A stretch of DNA of 8,271 bases from positions 1 through 8,271 of the forward strand of contig JBOGJI010000273.1 of assembly GCA_050747865.1 (NCBI GenBank), written 5' to 3'. This stretch comes from JBOGJI01 sp050747865 (GTDB taxonomy: Bacteria > Acidobacteriota > Thermoanaerobaculia > Multivoradales > JAHEKO01). Both the position numbers and the translations under genes were made by a program. Of this stretch, positions 1-7,006 are shown one piece after another. Positions within the stretch are counted from its first letter, which is position 1. Every line of letters starts with the position of its first letter. The notes below the pieces were generated by a model that was not told the DNA's origin, did no database searches, and worked only from the letters and a program-made list of their open reading frames with translations.

Positions 1-535
1 CCGTCCCCGTCTTCGAGGTATAGGTCGAGCCGGCCTTCGAGGCGCCCGGGTAGGCGGGGAACCAGGCGGGCACGGAGCTCGTGTCTCCGCCGCCGATGGT
101 GACCGTGGCGTCGCCGGACTCGTCGGTGACCGTGATCACGCCCCCTTCGCCGCGCGTTGCCCTCGTGGCGTCGACGGTGACCTCCTTGCCGTCGGACTCG
201 ATGCGGAACTTGCCCTGCTGGATGTCCGACCAGTCGGCGGTGAAGACCTCGCCGGTCTTCTTGTTGCGGATGGTCAGCGTCTGGGCCTCGTCGTCGGCCT
301 CGACCAGCTCGAGGTCGGGATTGGCGCGCACGACCAGCTCGGCGGCCGCGCGGGCCGGGTTCTCCTGGTAGTCCTTCGCCACCTCCTTGACCTTCTTGGC
401 GACGAAGAAGCCGCCGGCGAGCATGACCGCGCCGGCCAGCACCACGAGCCCCAAGCATCCGATGAGGATCCAGGCCAGGGGTCCGAGTTTCTTCTTCTGC
501 TGCGGCTGCTGCGGCCCGGGCACTTGCGGCTCCAT
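1..535 (-). CDS. Membrane-anchored protein of unknown function (C-terminus off the left edge)
   Basis: An open frame of 178 codons runs off the window. The ATG at 535 is preceded by a GGAG-type ribosome binding site (about 537-546). The N-terminus is a Pro/Gln-rich cytoplasmic tail (residues 1-13) and a KKK stop-transfer-like patch (14-16), followed by one hydrophobic segment (about 18-46) and then KK. Residues 55-70 look helical. Residues 75-150 are rich in alternating hydrophobic and charged residues (TLTIRNKKTGEVF, GKFRIESDGKEVTV, GVITVTDESGDATVTIGGG), which suggests repeated beta strands of an extracytoplasmic domain. A PAWFPAYPGA motif near 156-165 starts a second part cut off by the edge. 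LIGC at 24-27 resembles a lipobox, but the hydrophobic run continues for nearly 20 residues after the Cys, so a membrane anchor is more likely. It lies downstream of the M16 peptidase, behind that gene's terminator, so it is probably transcribed separately. I do not recognise the family and assign no function. Confidence 0.8.
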   Translation of the reverse strand, partial: MEPQVPGPQQPQQKKKLGPLAWILIGCLGLVVLAGAVMLAGGFFVAKKVKEVAKDYQENPARAAAELVVRANPDLELVEADDEAQTLTIRNKKTGEVFTADWSDIQQGKFRIESDGKEVTVDATRATRGEGGVITVTDESGDATVTIGGGDTSSVPAWFPAYPGASKAGSTYTSKTGT

Positions 536-613
536 GCTCGTCTCCAGTCTGTATGCCGTCGGGGCGGCGGGTTGAGAATGCGACGAAGGCTACCATCAAC
601 GGGGGCGGGAACA

Positions 614-648
614 GAACGGCCGGCGGGGTGCCTTCCCGCCGGCCGTTC
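614..648 (-). terminator. Strong hairpin terminator after the M16 peptidase gene
   Basis: The arms GAACGGCCGGCGGG (614-627) and CCCGCCGGCCGTTC (635-648) are exact reverse complements, 14 bp, around a 7-base loop. The hairpin begins 32 bases beyond the peptidase stop codon. On the minus strand it is followed by TGTTCCC, so the T tract is weak. It could work as an intrinsic terminator with a poor U-run or simply stabilise the 3' end. Confidence 0.7.
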
Positions 649-679
649 CCAGGTGCGAGGGATCCGCCGTGCGAGCCGC

Positions 680-3424
680 TCAGGGAACCGGCTCGCCGTC
701 GGCGTCGAGGTAGCGGATCTCGCCGAGGCGGATCTCCCGCACTCCCGCCTCGATCTCTTTGCGGTCTCCGACCACGACCCAGACGAGCTCTTCCGGGCGC
801 ACGACCTGGGCCGCCGCGCCGGCCACGGCGTCGCGATCGAGGGCCCGCACGGACTCCGGGTAGCGATCCCAGTAGTCGTCGGCGAGACCGAAACGCACGA
901 CCTCCGACACGGAGCCGAGGACGGCGTCGTTGGTCTCCCAAAGGCCTGGCAGCGTCAGCGTGTTCTGGTCCTTGACCTTCTCCACCTCATCCGCCGTCGG
1001 CGGCGCCTCGCCGACGATCCCGGTGAGCTCGCGGCGGATCTCCGCCATCGACTCCGCGGTCTTGTCGGTCTGCACCGGGGCGTAGACGAACCACGGGCGC
1101 TGGCCCTGGGCGTCGATGATGATGCTGCGGGTGCCGTAGGACCAGTGCTTGTCCTCGCGCAGGTTCATGTTGATGCGGGCGGTGAACGAGCCGCCGAGCA
1201 CGTCGTTGGCCGCTTGCAGCGCCACCTCGTCGGGGTTGTTGCGCGGCACGGCGAGGTGGCCGGCGAAGATCACGGACTGGTCGGAGTCGGGACGGTCGAT
1301 CAAATAGACCACGCCACCGCCGGAGCCCTCCACCGTGGCCAGGTTCTTCTCCGGAGCCTCGCCGGGCTGCCAGCTCGCGAACAGGGCCTCGAGCTTGGGC
1401 CTGATCTCCTCCAATGTGGTGTCGCCGACGACGAGCAGCGTCGCCCGGTTGGGCCGGAACCAGGAGTCGTGGAAGCGGCGCAGGTCGTCGCGGCGCATCG
1501 CCTCCACGGTCTCGACGTAGCCCGAGCCGGTGAAAGGCTGGCCGTAGGCATGATCCTCGCCGTAGAGGAGCTTGGGCAGCACCCTGAGACCCATGCTGAA
1601 AGGCGAGACCTGCTCCTGCTGGATCTCAGCCAGTCGCTGCTTCTTGAGGCGCGCCAGCTCGTCTTCCGGGAAGCTCGGGTGGAGGACGACGTCGGCGAAG
1701 ATGTCGAGCGACGCGTCGAGATTCTCTTTGAGAGCGGACAGCTCGACGTAGGAGGTGTCGACCGTGGAGGACGTGGACAGCTCCGCGCCGAGCCGGGCCA
1801 GCTGCTCGCTGATCTCGAGGGCGCTGCGCCGCTCGGTCCCCTCGTCCAGCATGTCGAGGGCCAAGGAGGCGGTGCCGGCGGCGGCGAACTGGTCCGCCGC
1901 GTAGCCGGCGTCGAGCTGCAGGCCGAGAGTGACCACCGGCACGGAGGTGCGGGTGGCGACGATGAGGTCGAGGCCGCCGGATAGCTCGGCACGCTCGAAG
2001 GCGGGGAACTCAGGCTCCGGGAAGCTCGCCACCGCCGGCAGGCCCGAGCGGTCGACCTCGGAGTCGGTCGTGGTGTATTGCGGGAACGGGCGCACCTCGA
2101 GGTTGTAGTCCCCATCGGAGAGCCATCGCCGGGCGGCGGCCCGGAGAGGGTCGGGGGTGGCCGCCTCGACGCGCTCCAACACGCGCCTCCAGGCCCCGGG
2201 ATCGCCGTAGTAGACCTGTCCCTGGGCGAGCAGATCGGACTTGCCGCCGAAGCCGCCCACCCGCTCGATGCCGCGCACCACCTCGGCTCGGTATTCGGTC
2301 TGCACCCGCGCCACCTCCTCCGCGGTCGGGCCGTCGGCGAGGAAGCGCGCCAACTCCTCGTCGACGGCCCGCTCCACCGCCCCGAGGTCTCCGCCCGGCT
2401 GCGCGGTGGCCATGATGATGAAACGGCTGCCGATCTCGCCGCCCCAGAGAAAGGCCGAAACGTCGGTGGCGATCTGGTCGTCGTAGACCAGGCGCTTGTA
2501 GAGGCGCGAGGTCTTGCCGTCGCCGAGGATGTCGGCCGCCAGATAGAGCTGCTCGGCCGCGGGCCAGGTGGACGGGGGCACGTTCGACACCCTGTAGAGC
2601 CGTGCCTGCGGCACGCGATCCTCCATCACCTCGCGCTGGCTGCCGGAGCGCGTGGCGGTCCACGCCTTGTGGCGGGGCACCGGCGGACCGGAGGGAATGT
2701 CGCCGAAATAATGGAGGACCTTCTGATGCACCTCCTCGGCGCCCACGTCGCCGGCGACCACGAGGGTGGCGTTGGCGGCGCCGTAATAGTCCTGGAACCA
2801 CTGGTGGACGTCGTCGAGCGAGGCGGCGTCGAGGTCTTCCATGGAGCCGATCACGCTGTGGTGATAGGGGTGGCCGGCCGGGTAGATCGCGCGCACCATG
2901 CGCTCCCAGACCTTGCCGTACGGCTGGTTCTCGCCCTGCCGCTTCTCGTTCTGTACTACGCCCCGCTGCTCGTCGAGGCGCGCTTGGTCGACGGCGCCCA
3001 GCAGGTGCCCCATGCGGTCCGACTCCATCCACAGGGCGACGTCGAGCGCCGTCTTCGGCACTACCTCGAAGTAGTTCGTGCGGTCCTGGTTGGTGGTGCC
3101 GTTCATGCCCGTGGCGCCGACGCGGTCGAAGGCCTTGAAGTAGTCGTCGTTGTAGTTCTCCGAGCCGTTGAACATCAGGTGCTCGAAGAGATGGGCGAAC
3201 CCGGACTTCCCCTGAGGCTCGTTCTTCGACCCCACGTGGTACCAGACATTGACCGCCACCACCGGCGCCTTGTGATCCTCGTGCACGATGAGCGTCAACC
3301 CGTTGGGCAGCTCGAAGCGCTCGTACGGGATGTCGAGCGACTCGGCGGCGTCGGCGCGGCCGGCAACGGCAACGGCGAGCAGCGGCGCCCAGCAGAACGC
3401 GCGGATCGAGCGGAGATTGGGCAT
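680..3424 (-). CDS. Secreted M16 (insulinase/pitrilysin-type) zinc metallopeptidase, tandem-domain
   Basis: This is a predicted periplasmic or extracytoplasmic zinc peptidase degrading peptides or unfolded protein. Residues 1-26 form a signal peptide (basic RSIR, hydrophobic core, ADA cleavage site). The first M16 domain (about 34-185) has the inverted zinc motif HLFEH (H78, E81, H82), with E152 and E160 (in EQRGVVQNEKRQ) as the expected downstream acidic residues, E160 as third zinc ligand. A first M16 C-domain follows to about 375. The second half (about 470-880) repeats the fold, but the zinc motif is lost (LALDMLDEG). It keeps the substrate-binding NLRE...SYG element (R756, Y763). This one-active, one-inactive arrangement is standard for the family, where the halves often sit on two genes; here they are fused in 914 residues. 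The ATG at 3424 is chosen because AAGGAGGA (3433-3440) lies 8 bases upstream; a GTG at 3427 is a closer alternative. The frame is intact. Substrate is unknown. Confidence 0.95.
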   Translation of the reverse strand: MPNLRSIRAFCWAPLLAVAVAGRADAAESLDIPYERFELPNGLTLIVHEDHKAPVVAVNVWYHVGSKNEPQGKSGFAHLFEHLMFNGSENYNDDYFKAFDRVGATGMNGTTNQDRTNYFEVVPKTALDVALWMESDRMGHLLGAVDQARLDEQRGVVQNEKRQGENQPYGKVWERMVRAIYPAGHPYHHSVIGSMEDLDAASLDDVHQWFQDYYGAANATLVVAGDVGAEEVHQKVLHYFGDIPSGPPVPRHKAWTATRSGSQREVMEDRVPQARLYRVSNVPPSTWPAAEQLYLAADILGDGKTSRLYKRLVYDDQIATDVSAFLWGGEIGSRFIIMATAQPGGDLGAVERAVDEELARFLADGPTAEEVARVQTEYRAEVVRGIERVGGFGGKSDLLAQGQVYYGDPGAWRRVLERVEAATPDPLRAAARRWLSDGDYNLEVRPFPQYTTTDSEVDRSGLPAVASFPEPEFPAFERAELSGGLDLIVATRTSVPVVTLGLQLDAGYAADQFAAAGTASLALDMLDEGTERRSALEISEQLARLGAELSTSSTVDTSYVELSALKENLDASLDIFADVVLHPSFPEDELARLKKQRLAEIQQEQVSPFSMGLRVLPKLLYGEDHAYGQPFTGSGYVETVEAMRRDDLRRFHDSWFRPNRATLLVVGDTTLEEIRPKLEALFASWQPGEAPEKNLATVEGSGGGVVYLIDRPDSDQSVIFAGHLAVPRNNPDEVALQAANDVLGGSFTARINMNLREDKHWSYGTRSIIIDAQGQRPWFVYAPVQTDKTAESMAEIRRELTGIVGEAPPTADEVEKVKDQNTLTLPGLWETNDAVLGSVSEVVRFGLADDYWDRYPESVRALDRDAVAGAAAQVVRPEELVWVVVGDRKEIEAGVREIRLGEIRYLDADGEPVP

Positions 3425-3454
3425 CACGGGATTCCTCCTTCACACGTTCGCAAC

Positions 3455-3476
3455 CCGGAGCCGGTATCGGCACCGG
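3455..3476. promoter_or_regulatory. 22-bp near-palindrome upstream of the M16 gene
   Basis: The halves CCGGAGCCGGT (3455-3465) and ATCGGCACCGG (3466-3476) match as reverse complements at 9 of 11 positions. The site lies 31-52 bases upstream of the peptidase ATG and just upstream of its ribosome binding site. It could be an operator or a 5' leader hairpin. GC-rich DNA makes such dyads fairly common, so the role is a guess. Confidence 0.35.
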
Positions 3477-3485
3477 AAGGATCTG

Positions 3486-3520
3486 AACACTCCTCCATAC
3501 GCTATCCCGAGTCGAGTGTT
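3486..3520. repeat. Inverted repeat with 7-bp arms in the divergent intergenic region
   Basis: AACACTC (3486-3492) and GAGTGTT (3514-3520) are exact reverse complements separated by 21 bases, giving about 28 bp between arm centres. The spacer holds the most AT-rich stretch of this intergenic region (CATACGCTATCC). The layout would suit two operator half-sites flanking a promoter, but no convincing -10/-35 pair could be placed. Confidence 0.35.
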
Positions 3521-3541
3521 TCCCGAGAACTCTGCGGCAAC

Positions 3542-3560
3542 CAGAGCGTAGAGTGCTCTG
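3542..3560. promoter_or_regulatory. Inverted repeat just before the RHH-like gene start
   Basis: CAGAGC (3542-3547) and GCTCTG (3555-3560) are exact reverse complements with a 7-base spacer, ending 3 bases before the ATG at 3564. Ribbon-helix-helix antitoxins commonly bind short dyads at their own promoters, so an autoregulatory operator is possible. No clear Shine-Dalgarno sequence precedes this start, so the dyad could also affect translation. Both roles are inferred from position only. Confidence 0.3.
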
Positions 3561-3563
3561 CGT

Positions 3564-3878
3564 ATGGCCAGGTCGCATCCGTTCAGCGTTCGACTCTCCC
3601 CGCGCACAGACGAGCTGGTCACCCGAGAGGCCAGGCGTACGCGTCGCAGCAAGGGGGCCGTCCTCGAGAATCTCGCGGACGAGGCCCTGCGTACCCGTCG
3701 TTTCCCGGGCGTGGCCTTCCGCGGCTCCGACTGGAACCGGCGTGCCTGGGTCATCGGCACGGCGCTGGACGTGTGGGAGATCGTGGGCCAGGGCCCTGCC
3801 CTGGCCGTCCGTGGCACCGGTGACGAGGATCGTCTGCTCGTCGACAGGTCGCATGCGCGTGTCCTTCACACGATGTGA
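3564..3878 (+). pseudogene. 3'-truncated ribbon-helix-helix / antitoxin-like regulator fragment
   Basis: The open frame has 104 codons, but only residues 1-74 look like a natural protein. Residues 6-45 (FSVRLSPRTDELV..., then REARRTRRSKGAVLENLADEAL) resemble a CopG/Arc-type strand-helix-helix DNA-binding domain. Residues 48-74 carry the pattern FPGVAFR...RRAWVIG...LDVWEIV, which in RHH proteins with a DUF433-like C-terminal half leads into another 50-60 residues. Many relatives are antitoxins beside a PIN-like toxin gene; this is recalled family knowledge, not a search result. Here the C-terminal half is absent. From about codon 75 the frame reads antisense through the start of a minus-strand dehydrogenase fragment and into the 3' end of the adjacent reductase gene, giving a low-complexity tail. 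No toxin gene follows. The start lacks a clear ribosome binding site. Best read as a broken gene; a short functional RHH protein cannot be excluded. Confidence 0.6.
3777..3854 (-). pseudogene. 5' fragment of a short-chain dehydrogenase/reductase (SDR) gene
   Basis: From an ATG at 3854 the minus strand reads MRPVDEQTILVTGATDGQGR, then ALAHDL. This is the first beta strand and the cofactor-binding TGxxxGxG loop (TGATDGQG, residues 12-19) of a classical NAD(P)-dependent SDR, followed by the start of the next helix. After about residue 26 all family resemblance stops, although the frame stays open. The break coincides with the point where the opposite-strand RHH-like gene loses its own homology (3777-3786). 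The start is genuine in form: AAGGA overlaps the stop codon of the upstream aldo/keto reductase (TGAAGGA), 7 bases before the ATG, and the gap between the two genes is 11 bases, typical of one operon. More than 200 residues of a normal SDR are missing, including the YxxxK active site, so no activity is possible. Confidence 0.7.
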
Positions 3879-4767
3879 ACGCCGCCGAAGACGACGTTGC
3901 GCACCATCGGCCGGGCGAGGAAGTCGTTGGGGAAGCCGAGCTCGATGGCGCTCGCCTCCTCGAGGCGCGCGAGCTGGGCGTCGGTGAGGCGGACGTCGAG
4001 CGCCCCCAGGTTCTCTTCGAGCTGCGTCAACGTGCGGGCGCCGATGATGGGCGCCGTCACCGCCGGATTGACCAGGGTCCAGGCGAGGGCGACTCGCGAG
4101 GGTGCATCGCCGGCCTCGGCGGCCACCTCCTTGACGACGTCGGCGATCCCGAGGCCGCGCTCGGTGAGTGCGCCGTTGGCGGCGGCGACGTTCTTGCGCG
4201 TGCCCACGGGGTCGGCCGAGCCGCTGCCGATCTCGAGGTCGGCACGGCTGTATTTGCCGGTGAGCACGCCACTCGCCAGGGGCGACCACGGAACGACGCC
4301 CAGCCCCAACTCCCGGGCCATGGGGATGAGGTCGCGCTCCACGGTTCGCTCGATGAGGCTGTACTCGATCTGCAATGCGATGAGTGGCGACCAGCCACGC
4401 AGGTCGGCGATGGCCTGCATCCGCGACACCTGCCAGGCGGGTGTGTCCGAGATGCCCACGTAGAGGACCTTGCCCGCACGCACCAGGTCGTCCATGGCGC
4501 GCAGGATCTCCTCCACCGGTGTCATCGCGTCCCAGGCGTGGAGGTAGAGCAGGTCGATGTAGTCCGTCTGCAGGCGCTCGAGGCTCCCCTCCACCGAGCG
4601 CACCATGCTCTTGCGATGGTTGCCGCCGGAGTTCGGGTCGCCGGGGCGGGTGGTCAGGGTGTACTTGGTGGCGATATGGCGCCGAGCGCCAGCGGCGAAA
4701 CCCGCAGGCCGGACCGCCCCAGAAGGCGATAGGTATCGAGGGAAAGGCTCGAGATCGAATCGGTCAT
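3866..4767 (-). pseudogene. Aldo/keto reductase with internal deletion and frameshift
   Basis: The original start is the ATG at 4767 with AAGGAG (4775-4780) 7 bases upstream. The first 29-30 codons read as a normal aldo/keto reductase N-terminus (YRLLGRSGLRVSPLALG). At about 4675/4676 the sequence jumps in another frame to the family's IATKYTL strand and continues normally to the stop at 3866 (SVEGSLERLQTDYIDLLYLH, WSPLASGVLTGKYS, PIIGARTLTQLEENL). The segment that should lie between, about 55-60 residues with the FIDTA..Y element bearing catalytic Asp and Tyr, is missing. Read from 4767, translation stops at a TGA (4654-4656). The Lys (codon 4664-4666) and His (LLYLHAWD) of the tetrad remain. 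An open frame of 246 codons from an internal ATG at 4606 has no good ribosome binding site and would lack half the active site. It follows the intact reductase by 45 bases in the same operon but belongs to a different subfamily, so it is not a recent duplicate. Confidence 0.8.
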
Positions 4768-4812
4768 GTCATCACTCCTTGCTCGGGTTCCGTTGCAATG
4801 CAATGTCTTGGG

Positions 4813-5799
<987 letters not shown>

Positions 5800-5854
5800 G
5801 ATTCGCTTCCTCCAGATGAGTGTTGCGGGCCGTATCTCCATCGACCCACGACCC

Positions 5855-5883
5855 ATGGTAGGGTGTCCGGGAACCTGGGATAA
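5855..5883 (-). promoter_or_regulatory. Possible promoter of the intact aldo/keto reductase gene
   Basis: On the minus strand TTATCC (5878-5883) and TACCAT (5855-5860) are separated by exactly 17 bases and would place the transcript start near 5848, about 50 bases before the gene. The matches to sigma70 consensus are modest (3 of 6 and 4 of 6). The -35 element would be one arm of the palindrome, so a bound regulator would block it. Confidence 0.3.
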
Positions 5884-5897
5884 GGAATTCCTTATCC
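5878..5897. promoter_or_regulatory. Perfect 20-bp palindromic operator between reductase and regulator
   Basis: GGATAAGGAATTCCTTATCC is an exact palindrome, 10 + 10 with no spacer. It is AT-rich against a GC-rich background. It lies 78 bases from the reductase start (5799) and 32 bases from the XRE/MmyB-like regulator start (5930), the only divergent intergenic region of this pair. Regulators of this family bind dyads next to divergently transcribed oxidoreductase genes, so this is probably the binding site of the adjacent regulator, controlling both directions. Confidence 0.75.
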
Positions 5898-5929
5898 TGG
5901 TATTGACACTTCCCCTTTAGGAGCCGCCG

Positions 5930-6826
5930 ATGCTCAGCAACGATCGTCGACAGGAGATCGCCACCTTCCTGCGGATCCGGCGCGCCCGGCTACAGCCGGA
6001 GCAAGCCGGCCTGCCCCGCGGCACGCGGCGGCGCACGCCGGGGCTGCGGCGCGAGGAGGTCGCCGCGCTCGCCGAGGTCAGCACGGAGTGGTACACGTGG
6101 CTGGAGCAGGCACGCGACGTGCGCCCTTCGGCCGACGCCTTGCAGCGCATCGGCACCGCGCTGCGGCTCGAGCCGGCCGAGTCACAGCATCTGCTCGCCC
6201 TCGGCGGCTACGGCCGCGCGAGCTCCGAGAACGGATCGGCCCGCGAGGCGGCCTCGAGCCCGCAGCTGCAGCGGCTCATGGATCAGCTCGAATATTGCCC
6301 GGCGTGGGTGTTTGGGGAGCGCTGGGACATCGTGGCATGGAACCGCGCCGCCATCATCATCCACGGCGACCTGGCCGCGATGGAGGGGATCGAGCGGAAC
6401 GCCATCCACCAGCTGTTCCTGAATCCGCGCTTCCGGCGCATGCTCGTCGACTGGGAGCCGCACGCGCGCGACTGCGTCGCCAAGCTGAGGCTGGCGCATT
6501 CGCGCCACGTGGACGACCCCTGGTTCAACGAGCTGATCCACCTGCTGCGCGCGCGCAGCCCAGAGTTCGTCACCTGGTGGGACGAGCACAACGTGCAGCT
6601 CCCCGGAGACGGCGTCAAGGTCTACGACCACCCGGAAGCCGGCCGCCTGACCTTCGACTACGCGGTGCTCGTTGTCAGCAGAGAGCACGGCAAGACCCTG
6701 CATCTGGTCACCTACATACCCGCACCCGGAACCGGCACGCAGGAGAGAATGGAGGCCTTATTGGGCGCCTCAGAGCCTCACGCTCACACGCACCCAGAGG
6801 TCGCCGCGGCCCAGCCGGGGGCCTGA
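5930..6826 (+). CDS. XRE-family regulator with MmyB-like ligand-binding domain
   Basis: This is a predicted one-component, ligand-responsive transcription regulator of 298 residues, full length. Residues about 8-80 form the helix-turn-helix domain with the family signature TPGLRREEVAALAEVS (36-51) followed by WYTWLEQARDVRPS (54-67). Residues about 112-268 match the PAS-like ligand-binding domain of MmyB/MLTR-type regulators: CPAWVFGERWDIVAWNRAA (123-141), the NPRFRRMLVDWE stretch (165-176), and DHPEAGRLTFDYAVLVV (233-249). The last 30 residues are Ala/His/Pro-rich and look disordered. AGGAG (5919-5923) lies 6 bases before the ATG. The gene is divergent from an intact aldo/keto reductase, a common arrangement in which the regulator controls the reductase and itself; the perfect palindrome between them is the likely operator. 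The ligand is unknown; family members are reported to bind hydrophobic small molecules. It is convergent with a broken membrane-protein gene at its 3' end, only 16 bases away. Confidence 0.93.
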   Translation: MLSNDRRQEIATFLRIRRARLQPEQAGLPRGTRRRTPGLRREEVAALAEVSTEWYTWLEQARDVRPSADALQRIGTALRLEPAESQHLLALGGYGRASSENGSAREAASSPQLQRLMDQLEYCPAWVFGERWDIVAWNRAAIIIHGDLAAMEGIERNAIHQLFLNPRFRRMLVDWEPHARDCVAKLRLAHSRHVDDPWFNELIHLLRARSPEFVTWWDEHNVQLPGDGVKVYDHPEAGRLTFDYAVLVVSREHGKTLHLVTYIPAPGTGTQERMEALLGASEPHAHTHPEVAAAQPGA

Positions 6827-6842
6827 TCCACCGCCGCCGCGC

Positions 6843-6956
6843 TCAGCGACGGAAGGGAACGAGGGCTCGCAGGCGACCGTCGCACAGATACAGCCCGGCC
6901 CACAGCAGGACGCCGAGATAGACGCCGAAGAGCACGTGGCTGATATCCCTGGAATG
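6843..6956 (-). pseudogene. C-terminal stub of an integral membrane protein
   Basis: In the frame ending at the TGA at 6843-6845, the last 37 residues read as the end of a membrane protein. A hydrophobic span SHVLFGVYLGVLLWAGLYL is followed by a positively charged cytoplasmic tail ending RLRALVPFRR. Codon third positions are almost all G or C, as in real genes here. No start codon with a ribosome binding site precedes it; upstream the frame runs out of phase under the 3' end of the RibD-family gene, so the N-terminal part is missing. It may be the last gene of the VOC/RibD operon, now truncated. The family is not recognised. A functional very small one-helix protein is possible but has no plausible start. 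Confidence 0.45.
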
Positions 6957-7006
6957 ACAGTGCTGCCCCAACCTCCTTTGCCGAGTGCCCAATCTGGTGT
7001 TCTCGC

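Noticed and set aside
455..466. Lipobox (LIGC) in the left-edge protein
   Set aside because: The hydrophobic stretch continues well past the Cys, and the part before it is too short for a signal peptide; a membrane span explains it better.
2078..3823. Long plus-strand open frame (581 codons) over the M16 gene, and another at 524-1984
   Set aside because: They are antisense to an M16 peptidase with all family motifs. Long antisense frames are expected in GC-rich genes, and the translations are rich in Arg/Gly/Val/His with no domain pattern.
2010..4289. 759-codon minus-strand open frame crossing the SDR fragment and the peptidase start
   Set aside because: Only its short part at 3777-3854 resembles a protein (SDR start). 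The rest is a shifted frame of the M16 and aldo/keto reductase genes.
4793..4803. TTGCAATGCAA near-palindrome between the two aldo/keto reductase genes
   Set aside because: Only 5-bp arms, within a 45-base intra-operon gap; too short to call a site.
5903..5908. TTGACA as a -35 element for the XRE regulator
   Set aside because: A -10 at the normal 17-base spacing would overlap the start codon, and the sequence there does not match a -10. It may be incidental.
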